The notes beneath the pieces were generated by a model. The model was not told the origin of the DNA, made no database searches, and saw nothing but the letters and a program-made list of their open reading frames with translations. A stretch of 64,000 nt of DNA from Antedon bifida. Lineage: Eukaryota; Echinodermata; Crinoidea; Comatulida; Antedonidae. This document shows positions 1 to 11,300 of the stretch, one piece after another (the first letter of the stretch is position 1; each line of letters begins with the position of its first letter). Position numbers and translations under genes: made by a program. Where the stretch lies: assembly GCA_963402885.1 (NCBI GenBank), contig OY727103.1, positions 12,488,085-12,552,084 on the forward strand. Reading direction: 5' to 3'.

Positions 1-303
1 TATCCATCTACAATACGTACGGTTCCTGATCTTTATTTAATGTACATATCCATCTACAATACGTACGGTTCCTGATCTTTATTTAATCGAAACAAAATTT
101 GTTATACATTGTAGTCTTAATACAAATGGAATCAAAGAGAAATAAACAAATTGTTTCTATAGACAATCTTAGTATTGTCTATAGACAATCTTGGTATTGT
201 CTATAGAAAAGAGGAAGTAACATGTTCAATTGTCCAATTACTGATGATGTAATTATAAGCAAATTTGAATGTTGTTTATAATGTATCCAACTTCTTTAGG
301 AGG
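1..303. repeat. Tandem 46-bp duplication and short inverted repeats
   Basis: The first 86 bases are two nearly identical copies of a 46-base unit beginning TATCCATCTACAATACGTAC. Bases about 149-207 hold short repeats built on TATAGACAATCTT and TATTGTCTATAG. The segment lies just beyond the 3' end of the minus-strand gene at 304-796 and probably includes its 3' untranslated region. TTTATT at about 78-83 reads AATAAA on the minus strand and is a possible polyadenylation signal. I see no coding exon. Confidence 0.6.
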
Positions 304-796
304 TTAGAAATAGTAACTTAGCTCAGACATACCTGCCCCATGTTGTCCATTGTAAGCTCTACATACTACAGCGCCATCACTATCTACCTCAATCATCTCT
401 CCATCTCGTCTACCTTCATCTACGTCATTTTCACCGAATGATAAACATGACGTCATAACCTCATTATCTCTACATCTTACTTCACTAAAATCATCATCAT
501 CGGTTCCAGACAGTTCTGATTTCCTGGTAGTACAGACAGGCTCAGCACTCTGAAAAAAACAACAGAGGCCTAAGTTAAAAAAACTAGTAACGGTACAAGG
601 CAAAAAATATGTACGAAATACACATTTGAAAACCAGTATTATGTCAGAGATTAACCCTAAATTAATCCAGTTTAATCTGGTATGACGTCAAATAAATGGT
701 ATCTTCATCCGGGGATTCCTCTTAACTTACCTGAGAGTATATTGTTTGTATTACCATCAGTGAGATTATTATAAATTGTCGGAGTATCATCTTCAT
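304..796 (-). CDS. Small secreted protein with one PCSK9 C-terminal-like cysteine module
   Basis: There are two coding exons, 731-796 and 304-549, joined in phase 0 through GTAAGT and TTTTTTTCAG, giving 103 residues. Exon 1 is a complete signal peptide with a hydrophobic core at residues 8-16 (FIIISLMVI), ending near the splice junction. Exon 2 is acidic and has four cysteines (28, 48, 57, 85). The segment RCRDNEVMTSCLSF, then the RRDGEMIEV stretch and VVCRAYN, follows the first module of the PCSK9 C-terminal domain (human RCAPDEELLSCSSF, then RRGERME and LVCRAHN). The usual final double-cysteine strand is missing. In vertebrate PCSK9 this region follows a subtilisin-like protease; here no protease is present and the module has its own signal peptide. 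The function is unknown, perhaps a secreted ligand or regulator. The signal-peptide assignment rests on frame and splice signals. If it is wrong, exon 2 would be the last exon of a longer gene. Confidence 0.6.
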
Positions 797-3304
797 ATTG
801 CTACGTCACATCATGGAAATAGTCTTGTTATCGTAAGCTAGTTGACGGGTTCAGCATTGAAACAGGTACAGGAGTTATGATCACTAAAACTAGAAGGAGA
901 ATAAATAAATAAATGGAGAGAGATCATAATGAAATCGATCAATGTGGCCACTGATCTTCTTGATTGTAGTACAGTAACATTGGGTTTACATCCGTTACGT
1001 TTGGTTCCAACTTAGGCGCAATGTACGGACGTAAATACAAGCTTGTGATTGGTCAACTAACGTGCGTTATGCTTACGTCATTGCGTTGCCCGCAAGTGGG
1101 AAACAACCTTTTACATGGGCTTGTACATTTGAAATAGACCTACTATCATTTAAAATCACGGAAAGCCTAGATGACGATATCTCATAAGCCTATAAAGTAC
1201 TAGTTCAATACGTTAATAAAACTGTAAATTGTAAAAGGTTGGACACGTCAAGTGGATAACAGACAAACCACACGATGCCTGCTTTCTTTTAATGAATTGT
1301 TATCAAACGTTTTACTTGGATACATTTGAACAATGTTGATGTCTTAATCACAGAATTGAACTAACCACCTGCAAACAAGGCTTTGTGACTCGATTCAATT
1401 GAAAAGAACCGAAACATACAACAACAAATTGGGATAAAAAGACTGCAATGAACAGACTGCATTGGCAATCACGTAGGCGATGATAAACCGGATGACAGCA
1501 GACAATATACAAACGAAGAACCTCAATGGCTTAGTTAGATGTAATCTTTTTTATTGTCTAATAAGCGCCCTCGTGGTAGGCCTATCTAGTGTAGCAAACA
1601 TACTGTTATACTATAGTAGGCCTACAGTACATCCCCACCGTACTCCCCTCTAACGACAAATTTTCAGGGTGAGGAGTATAATGTGGTTTGGTTGTTAAAT
1701 TCTGGAAGTCGTAATTTGAGGGAATCTATATAATAGAGACAGGAGACACCATTAATAGGAGTGTCCATAAGGAGACTGGGTTCTCTAACAATTTAAATTG
1801 TCAATCATGACATTGTTTTTTTTAAACATTGTTTGGTGTTGGTGTGTAAATGTCTCTTAGGTTATACGATGATAGATGGAGACGGTCTATTTTATACCTC
1901 CATTGACAAATAGTGTAGGCCTACAGTTTGTAGATCTCTTATGCAGAGTATTTCCGAAATAAACACATTTAAATGTTTGTTAAAATGTGTTTATTTGCAG
2001 CCTTACAACTCATTTTTCTCGTAAGTCATCTATTCTAGATACCGCCATTGTTATAGTACTCTAGTCTTCACATGCTTTTGTATTCAATGTGTGTTACTGT
2101 ATATGTATCAACCATTTATGAAAAATAATAATTATATCCAGCCATTATCGTTAAAGTGCATTCACACTGATCTGGGCCTCCGTGGTTAAATAAAGAATAT
2201 TTGCTATGGTAACCTGCGCGAACGGGTACTGTTGGATACAAATATTATAAATATTCAATAATCGAATATTAAGTACATTTATGTAAAATAGAAATAAAAT
2301 GATAATAAGCGTATGTATATACTCACAATGGATTCCGTTATTAACGTCAGTCAGTAGCCCATAAAACGTAAGTCTAATCTAAAAATGACACGGTCATAAT
2401 TAAGATAGCATCTATTATTAAACTTACCTTCGTATATCAAAATATATAATATCCAAATAATAATTTACTTAAAATTAATATCCGTAATATTGATAAGAAG
2501 GTCGATAATATCGTTACATTATGTACTGGGTTGTTCTATAATCAAGAGATAGCATTATTGTATATGTATAAAATGGGCGAGGGTTGGCAGCATTTTCTAG
2601 CGATGATGTCAGAGCGTATTGCGCGTATAATAATAGAATTAATCAAGCGTGATGTATGTCCTATTGAAATCATTGTATAGAGCCCTACCTTCACAACAAT
2701 GCTAAATCCTACTCTATTTACTCCATGCTTTAGGCTAACACTCAAGAGCCATAGGCAAATTATGAGGCATTCAAAGGGTACTGTGTATTGGAATATCTTT
2801 ACGGTTCGATGGGAAACCCCGTGTGACGTCAGATACACGCGAGTGGTACACGCGCGCGCTTAATAGACCACTTTTATTACAGGTATAAATGACGTATGCT
2901 AGACTGCAACCAATCGATGACTGCTTATAGCGCGGGGTATATGACGAGAGGTGTTACGCATTGGAAACGTCACAACAAACTTACTACAGTAGTGCGATGA
3001 GGATTTGAAACGCATTGACCGTGACGTCATCACGGCGTAAAAAATGACAATATTCATACAAATGCCTATACTTACTCTATTTAAATATGTTATGTTAATA
3101 AGATAAAAAAATATGGTGTTATTCTACGTTGCAATATGTACAAACTATACGTCATAGTAACAGACTTAAATGATCATTATAACAGTACAGACTTAATTTA
3201 TAACAGTTTATTCAGAAATTATTTAACTTTTGTCCGAATTAGCTTAGATATCAAGATATTTTAATAAATAATTTTTTTCTTTCAGATTTTTCTTCATCGG
3301 AAAA
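797..3304. other. Intergenic region between the PCSK9-module gene and the cytokine receptor
   Basis: No exon is supported here. The 98-codon open frame at 2542-2838 has no domain pattern and no matching splice partners. The region contains a diverged family A repeat at 1000-1110, several TAGGCCTA octamers (about 1577, 1616 and 1917), and the presumed promoter of the gene ending at 796. The 3' end of the receptor gene also lies here: GTTTATTC near 3206-3212 reads AATAAA on the minus strand. Confidence 0.5.
1000..1110. repeat. Family A palindromic element, partial
   Basis: It keeps GGTTCCAACTT at the left edge, the central TGATTGGTCAACT, and the right arm TTGCGTTGCCCGCAAGTGGG. The left CCAAT half is mostly lost. 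Confidence 0.6.
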
Positions 3305-6300
3305 CTAATGTACTATAAAATTAGGCAAGTAGTTGGTTTGGACATAGTCGTCGGTCGCCGGGATTATGACGTCATTTTTGGAGCGGCGGCGTTCATACGC
3401 GACGACGACATTAAACTCGTCTTCTTCTTCGTGTACTTCTGGTTCTTGTGACGTCAGTTCTTTACTAGAGTCACGTGACGTCGTGTGTTCTTGAGTGGTG
3501 TTTCTTCCAACTTGTCGATAGCCTGTACTTAGTCTAATTGGATTCAGGTCATCAAATGTTTCACACGATTCCGTTTGTTGCGGAGGAGGAGGAGCCGATG
3601 ACTTATATTCAGCCATAACCGAAGAAAACTACAAACAAGAGACAACAGTTACTTACTGCAGTAAAGACAATACTTAAGGAATGTTGTCACAGCATATAAT
3701 ATTTTGGTGGTTATAAAGAAAAACAAAATCCCAAAGAACAAACATATTCATGTTTGAACTTTATTCTGCGCATGTGCATTATGTTTCTAAGTTCACAGAA
3801 AGTCTTTTCGACTTGACATGCTGCGTAGTCGCGGCGAGCGTCGTAAAAACAAAAAAGGTTGCTAGTGGTTAAGAGCATGCTTACCCAGTGTGGTAGATGA
3901 AATCGACGTCTATGCTCAAACACACGAAGGAACTTAACTACAGCGACTGAGGCGAACAGGATGACGACGACAGCACATGTGAACAGAGTGTGCGCCAACG
4001 ACCAAGACGACGACGCAGTGACGTCAGCAACTCTCAAATAGTCTATAAACACAAAGTTACATTTATATTATACAGTGTTTTATTACGGTTTATGCTGTAT
4101 ATATTTCAAATGTTTGTTTGTAACTGAAGTCACACGAAAGACTTGTCGATTCTCTGTAGATACATATTGTATCACATGTGATGCCTGTATCGTATCCAAT
4201 AACCTATACAGGCTCCATGGTGACACTCAGCCGACTGAAACAGTGCAACACACACCATTAACATATCCTGCAGTAGGCCATGGTTTGGTATTGAAGCAAA
4301 GATAGTTGATTGCATCAAGGACCTGGATGTGACGCAGGTGGTAATAAAATTACGTAATAACAATTTGTATTTTACCATAATAAATGTTTTAAAAACTAAC
4401 CGTTGATTATGATAAAAATGTACGTCATCAATTAATGTTAAAGTTAAAATTGAAAAGCAGCTGCAATGCCGCTTACATAGAGGGATGAGAACAAGAGAGG
4501 GCGATCGGTCACATTACATAACATGACATTAAATAACATTAATGTTGCACATTAATTCACCTTTGACCTGCTGAGTAGCATCATGTTCATCATCTGCAAC
4601 ATGAGATTGTGTATAAATATTGGTGACGTCATTAATCAGACTAATCGTTCCGTCATCTCTTAATTGAAACTTCCTCGTGGAGGGCGGTGCAGGACTTGTT
4701 GTTCCCGAAAATACAGAAGTGACATGTGCCATGTACACTGCTTCTGGTTCTAGAGAAATGTCATTCACGTAGTATGTATTTGTCGGCTCTGGCGTATACA
4801 ATTCATCAATCTATTGATCAAAAACAAGACGAAAATGTTGGTAAAAATAATGTCATAAATAATGTTGATTCATCGGTTGATAATATCCTAACGTGAACGG
4901 CCGCCAATTTAAATTCAAAAGTAGGCCTATGAACTAGACACTATTTTAAAAATCGGCTGGGGATAGATTAAATAATCAGTTTAATAATCAATTAATAATA
5001 TAATAATAATGCTCTATACCTATACTAAAGCTCTGTCTACACTATCAAACTATGTGATACTAAAATGTGATATGCCCATATATGGACATGATGATTTCAT
5101 ATCACTACCATATTTGGGCATATCCCACTTTGTCAAACTAGTTTGATAGTGTAGACAGAGCTTTAGGCCTACCTGTAATCCTTCTGGGCCCATAATGATT
5201 ATGTTTGCTTCTAGAAGAGATACCAAGTTCAATTCTTCATTGTCGACGCGCATTGGGACGTCAGTGTCACCAACCAAATAAGGTGTTGTTGGAAACAACA
5301 AGGTAAACACCAATGTATCGTTGTTGATCAAACTAATGTTGTTGATATCCGGAGCTCCAATGATACCTGCAGTGCATTTAACACAAATATAAATGATATT
5401 GTGTTTCAATATTGTAAATACTGGTTATATCTTTTTATTAGTGTTTTTAACTGGTTCACTCATAAGCCAGAATTGGCTGCTGCTATTGTAGTAATCAAGA
5501 GTGTGATTAAATAAATTAATAAATAAAATAAATGTGAAAGCAATCAAGTAGTTTCAATCACACCGCCAGCGAATCAAAAAGTGTACGCGCGCGTACACAA
5601 TTCTGATAATTACTACGCCTTTTATGCGCACAACATTCAAGTTGTGTTTTTTTTCATGTCACTGACAATTTGACATCATACTTTCGGTTTTTGTTTACAA
5701 AAAAATAAGCTCCATCTTCTTTGTTGCTTAAAAGTACACATAAGTTTTAAGTAGCAACTTTTTTTTCCTTTATCTTTCGCACCTGTTTCTCTGTATTTGT
5801 TTAGAATCATCTTATTATTGCTTTTAATTACATCGGAATGCACGATTTTAGAATGATGTCTCCGCGGCACTTATTGGTTTCACTGCGGAAGTCGAAAGGA
5901 ACTATTCAAACGCAATTATCCATAAATAAAAAGTACAAATCATCATTACATATTAGTATCATTTACAGGTTATGTTGAAGACTTCTTTTTAATAACGATA
6001 AAAACAGAACAAGGCCAAGGACAATCCGATAATATGTTACGTTTAGCGGGCACAACATTTTAAATGTTGCCTCTTCGTTTTTTTAAACATTATTTAAACA
6101 TGTGACTCCAAAAAATGTGTGCTCCTTTGACAATGTAGGCGGATATAAGACAGCTTACCAATATATGACAAGACCAAATGAAAAATCTAATCTAAAAAGC
6201 TTTAGGCCTACCGAAGTACCTAAGTGTAGATTGTGTGCTAAGCACACAAACTTACCATGTTTTACTGGATTGTGTTCGGCAGCTTCAACCCATTCACTGA

Positions 6301-7109
6301 ATATTCTATTTTGGCTGTAGTACGTCCTCACTCGTGCGAAGATCGGAGCTTGCATCGCAATGTACTCAGCGTCCTCCATCTGTATTTTACAAATTGTTGT
6401 TGATATGTTCTGACACATCTTTTCTATTTTCCATGGCCTGAATTAAAATAACAGTTGTAACATTTAAGCTTGTTAATTATAGGACGCAACGCAAGGACAA
6501 CGCGCGACGCAACGACAACGCGCAGCGCAAGGACAAACGCACATCGCAATGACAACGCGCAACACACTGACAAACGCGTAATACAATGACAAACGCGCAG
6601 CAGCGCAAGTGAGTTGACCAATGACTCGACAAGCCACACTTCGGATGATTATAATCACGTCGTGAAGAGTATAAAACCCGATATTTACCCAAATTTCTCG
6701 CTATTCCTACTTTGGACGGTGTACGTGAGTGTAGCGTTGGTCACTTTTGGTCCGTCCCATGCCATCGTGGTGGACAGGTCATGTGTCACAACAGTCACAT
6801 TATAAGGCTCATAAATACCTTGCAAAATAAACATTATTAAATAAAAATAAAATATTGAAAGACGTAAATAACAAAAAAATTGCCTATTATGGTAATACTA
6901 AGGTAATTGGTTAGTACGTGCGTGGCAAGTCATCTTAATTTCGCACATACCTAAAGCCCTATTACAAACTAGTCACAGTTAAAACAATATATTTCATCCT
7001 ATAATTATTATTAAATTAATTTAATAACATTTGGCGACATACCTTTAATTCTTTTGACAGATACAGACAGTGTAATACAGAGAATAACAACTCTAGTGGT
7101 TCCATGCAT
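3305..7109 (-). CDS. Class II cytokine receptor (interferon/IL-10 receptor family)
   Basis: Seven coding exons (7043-7109, 6689-6818, 6256-6437, 5173-5366, 4561-4810, 3885-4042, 3305-3628) encode 434 residues. Exon 1 is a signal peptide starting MHGTTRVVILCITL. Exons 2-3 form fibronectin-III-like domain D1 (residues 23-126), with YTVQSR, PWKIEKMC, then TTICKI and PIFARVRTYY followed by FSEWVEAAEH. This matches the family pattern YTVQY, W..C..I..T.C, Y.ARVR and S.W. Exons 4-5 form D2 (127 to about 245), opening with IIGAPDINN, the place of the family's T.IGPP hinge, then LEPEAVYMAHVTSV. Exon 6 holds the membrane span (about 289-310) followed by basic residues. Exon 7 is a 107-residue tail with several tyrosines. 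Intron phases are 1-2-1-0-1-0, the arrangement known for vertebrate class II receptors. D2 has no cysteine, unlike most vertebrate members. By family knowledge it would sit at the plasma membrane, pair with a second chain and signal through JAK/STAT. The ligand cannot be inferred. Confidence 0.85.
5027..5165. repeat. Family B inverted-repeat element in receptor intron 4
   Basis: The outer arms AAAGCTCTGTCTACACTATC and its reverse complement enclose an imperfect palindrome with ATATGGACATGATG in the middle. The element ends about seven bases inside the intron from the splice donor of receptor exon 4 (exon edge at 5173). It looks like a non-autonomous DNA transposon (MITE) of about 139 bp. Confidence 0.75.
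6470..6605. repeat. Degenerate short tandem repeat in receptor intron 2
   Basis: Loose repeats of CGCAAGGACAACGCG and CGCAGCGCAAGGACAAACGC units of about 13-20 bases run between exon 3 (ends 6437) and exon 2 (begins 6689). They resemble the arm of a family A element and probably arose from one by local duplication. They create several overlapping open frames that are not genes. Confidence 0.5.
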
Positions 7110-8309
7110 AATACACGATGTCGCAGTCTATAAGCACCACTCACAAACCCAACACCACCACACAATTGATTTTAAAAAATTCGACGAAAGATAAACATTT
7201 TCTTTGTATACTTTAGTTTCGAATCTTATTAACTGTGCGCTTGTTGGTTAGTTTCTGTGACGTAACAACTTGTTCGGAAAGTCTGTTTCAGGTCGAAAAG
7301 ATATATACTGACAGATATTGAAAAAAAAATAAATATGTAGTGTAATGTAATAATGTATATGCTACTCGGACAACACATACAACTAAAACTTGGTTCCCAC
7401 GCAACTCAAGTAATTTGACCAATCACAAAGCAGTGATAATCATCCGTGGATTGTGATTGGTCAACTCACGTACGCTGCGCTTACGTAATTGCGTACCGCC
7501 CAATTGTGATGGAAGCAATAAAAACGAAGCTCATCTGAATGATTTCTTGCTATTTTCGTAAATTTCGCATGTTTCAACAATCGATTAAAAAAACGACAAT
7601 TATGGATGGAATGGAATTGTTTATTTCAAAAACATATTCGTTGTTCTTAGATATAATTGAGTGAAATGACGTAAAACATTCATTTTACCCTTTTTAGAAT
7701 GTTTCAAATAGATGGATGTAACAGCAGGGATAAAAAGCAACTCGCAATTAACGCAATTAATAACATACTTCACTGTAATTTGGCAAAATACCAAACACGT
7801 ACATTAAATAACATGATAATCTACCTGTGTTGTAATAATATGAAGAGTAAAGTTAAAACAGTTGTTTCAATTTATAAAACATTATTTAACCGGCCGCGTG
7901 CTTAATAGAACCATCAAATCCATTACATCTTCCATAGTCTGTATAAATCGGTTACAACAAAAAGAGATGACGTGTACGCTTATTTCCATGACGTCTACGC
8001 TAATTTCCCTGAAGTCTACGCTACATTTCATGACATCACAAGTAGTACCCGACAGTTGTACTAGTTTTTTAATGTAGTACGGTAACGTACATAGATTTCG
8101 TCAACATTTAAAAGCGTTACCAACGATACTATAACAATATCTATTTCAAAAGTTCGAATAGGCTTAAATAGTATACACGCTTTAACATGAATTACATTCC
8201 TTAGTACAACAACAATGTATAAACACAAATATGTTCTTTTTTTATTATAAAAAATGTACAAGCGAAGGTTTAATGTCTGATGTGCATCATCAGCTGCCGG
8301 CGGCGCACT
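7110..8309. other. Intergenic region between cytokine receptor and scavenger receptor
   Basis: It holds the presumed promoter of the cytokine receptor (just above 7109), a family A element (7389-7515), and AT-rich DNA with no supported exon. TTTTTTTATTATA near 8237 reads as an AATAAA-type polyadenylation signal on the minus strand for the scavenger receptor ending at 8310. The small open frames on both strands show no domain pattern. Confidence 0.5.
7389..7515. repeat. Family A palindromic element
   Basis: It carries CTTGGTTCCCACGCAACTC on the left, TTTGACCAATCACAA and TTGTGATTGGTCAACTC in the centre, and TTACGTAATTGCGTACCGC on the right. The two CCAAT boxes face each other across a short spacer. 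Confidence 0.7.
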
Positions 8310-11300
8310 TTACAAGCCGCCGAGCACAGCACTATCACTTTCATCATTGTTTTGGAATTCATAATTACAGAACGGTGTATCGTCTTTGTCGTGGTTCACG
8401 TCCGGTAAATTGACGCCGTGATCTTTGTTGATATACGAACGAGGTAACCGGTTACTGTGAATAAAATAGTAAGTGAAATAACTATTAAACTCCAATACAC
8501 GTGCCAACAGCTATTAAACGTACATCAACACACGCGCCAACAGCTAATTGACGCACACCAAAACACGCGTCAACAAGTATTAAACGCATACCAACACACG
8601 CTCCAAAAGCTATTAAACGCACACCATCACACACGCCAACAACTATAAAAACGCACACCAACACACGCGCCAACAACCTTTAAACGCACACCAACACACG
8701 CACCAACAACCATTAAACGCATACCAACACACGCGCCAACAACCATAAAACGTAAACACTCGCGTCACAGAAATATCATCTCTGTCATGGTAATCATCAT
8801 TTTTAAATCATCACCAGAATTCACCTCCCTCCAATTAATTCCACAATATATTTGCTTTCATACCGTTCATTTTTCTTCCTAATTATTAAGATGGCGGCAA
8901 CAATAATGATGAACAAGATCAGAACAATAACTATTATTACTAGTCCTACAACCACCGCTGAGTTATCTGAATCTGCAATGATAAACAATACAAAATGTCA
9001 AACTATACTATTACTAAACTATTTCTTGATAAAGTTCCTACTTGGACTCGCAATGCAGTAAGTAAATTGACCAATCACAACACACAATGGATCATTCGAA
9101 CTGGTCGCTTGTGATTGGTCAACTCACTTGTGTTGCGAGTCTGCTGAGTGGAAACGAACCATAATTTGAATATTTCAAATTTATGTTGATGGGCCTATAG
9201 AACGACGTATTATATTATTACTTACCGTTGTTGTCACCTCGATAAGTATCGACATTTGGTGGTTTCTTTTCATCAGGCTTTTCTGTGACCTTTTCAGTGA
9301 CCTTTTCAGTTTTCTTCGTCACTGGTGGTACTTTTTTAGTAGGAGCAGGTTTAATTTTAATTTCTACAATAATAATAATAAGAATGAGAAAATGCGATGA
9401 ATAGTAAAGGTGTATTATATCGATGAGTACGGGAACCATTGAACTATCACGGCGATCACCAATAGAGGGGGTAGTAGTGTTTTTTGCTGCTATCACAAAT
9501 TGTTGAAAATCAACTTTTGTTATTTATTTACCTATACCTTACTAAATTAATTAGTTTAAAAGCAAGTAGTGACCTATCTATGATGAGTTGCAATAAATAC
9601 TAGTTTAACTAAGTAATACATAGATAATAAGGTGTATTGGAAGGAAAATAGATTATTTTTCCTATCGGGGAGTACGGGAACCATTGAACTATTAATGTGA
9701 TTAACAATAGAGGGGGTAGTTGTGTTTTTTACTCCGATCATAATTTTTGACGATCTATTTTCTTTTTAATATTGACCTACAGTTTATCGTATTACATTAA
9801 TTTGTTTAACAGCAATCAATGGTCTATCCATAAAGAGGTGCTTGGATACTAGTATTGACGCTTTTTTTCATAAATAAAATGTGTATACTTTATGTTGAGG
9901 AAATTGATTTACTTTCATAAGTACGGGGGAAAATATATGATTTCTATTTTAATAGAGAATTAAAACAGAATGGATCTTAAGCTGGTTTATTTCTGAAGAA
10001 TAATATGAATAAAGAAGAGTTAATCTCACGTTGACAAGAAGGCGGTTGTCCCTTCCAGACGCCGCCTGCACTGCAGATCATATAGCCTCTCGTCTTGGAG
10101 TTATCTTCATAGCCGTCTTGGCAGTCGTAAAACACAACGGAGCTGAACGGATGTGACGTGTCCACTGAACGCACCTTTGCGAACGATATCTCAGGAGGTT
10201 TGTAACAAATAATTGCTAAAAGAAAAGTTTACAAATATTTACTCTTGTCAAAGTTTCGAGGTTTAAGTGATTTCACCATTTTATTTGGACCCCAATTGAA
10301 ACTAATTCTTTTTTTTAAGGATTAATTGGGTTGTCCTGAATTCATCATCAAATGTTTTTCCTTTGTTTTTCTCTCATGTTTTATCATTTGACTGTTTTTA
10401 TTTATGATGTATGAGATGGATTCGAAATAAAACAAACAAACAAACATATCAATCACTTTCGAAATTCCTGAAATTTGAAAAGCTTACTTTTGCATGTTGG
10501 TAGAGGATTGTCCCATTGGCAATCGTCTGTACACGTCAGTGTATCAGCACCAATCAGCTCAAAGCCATCATTACACGTGATCTTTAGCGTATCTCCCAAT
10601 TCGTACTCGTCTTCATTTGGTAATACGTCACCATTACAAATATCACCAGGATACATACACGCTCCTGTACAAACAAAATACTTTGTTTGAATGTTGATTT
10701 AAAGGATACGACATTGACATTGACTGTACCAAGTTACCAATGCTCTGTCTACACTATCAAACTTTATGTGACTAAGATTATAATATTTGGTCAAACTTTA
10801 GACGATCGAGATAATAATTTAAACCGTTACACTTACTTCTGCAATAAACTCCAGCTTCGTCCGCTTGTCTGGAGCAGGGTGACGGGCCTAGCCGTTTATT
10901 ACACTCCCGTAGGTGCGTCTCTGATCCCGAACATTTCACTGTATTCCACACCAATTCTGTCAGGCTAGGAAATTCGCCTTTAACAGCTGACCTTGCCGCG
11001 CAAAAGCCGACTTCACGACAAGCGACCTTTGCTGCATCAATGTCCCAGCCATTGCCGCATATTCCACCCCATCTACCCCCGACAAGCACCTCTACTCGCC
11101 CTCCTATTTCGTCTTCGCCGTTGTTCACCAACCTCACCTCTGGAGTTAAAGAAAACCCGTTACATATAAGATTGCTTTAAATAAAAATAATATAGTGCCA
11201 TGCGCGCATTGCTGGAGAAGTGTGCATTTGTGATTTGACCAATCACAAACCGTTCTTTGCTTGGATGAATATCCACATCGGGTGAATATCCACGTACGTC

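Larger units (their letters stand above)
8310..9363 (-). other. Stalk, membrane span and cytoplasmic tail exons of the scavenger receptor
   Basis: Exon 9226-9363 encodes a 46-residue stalk rich in Lys, Pro, Thr and Glu, with TEKVTEKVTEKPDEKK-type repeats. Exon 8864-8972 encodes SDNSAVVVGLVIIVIVLILF and further hydrophobic residues, then the stop-transfer run RKKNER. Exon 8310-8454 encodes a 47-residue acidic tail ending SAVLGGL. YEFQ in the tail fits a YxxQ pattern (inference only). The phases run 1-1, 1-2, 2-stop, so the three exons join without a shift. Confidence 0.8.

Noticed and set aside
2542..2838. 98-codon minus-strand open frame
   Set aside because: No domain pattern, no signal peptide followed by a coding exon with a matching phase, and it lies in AT-rich intergenic DNA.
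8457..8676. Histidine- and glutamine-rich repeated open frames on both strands
   Set aside because: They come from a 33-bp minisatellite in the last intron of the scavenger receptor.
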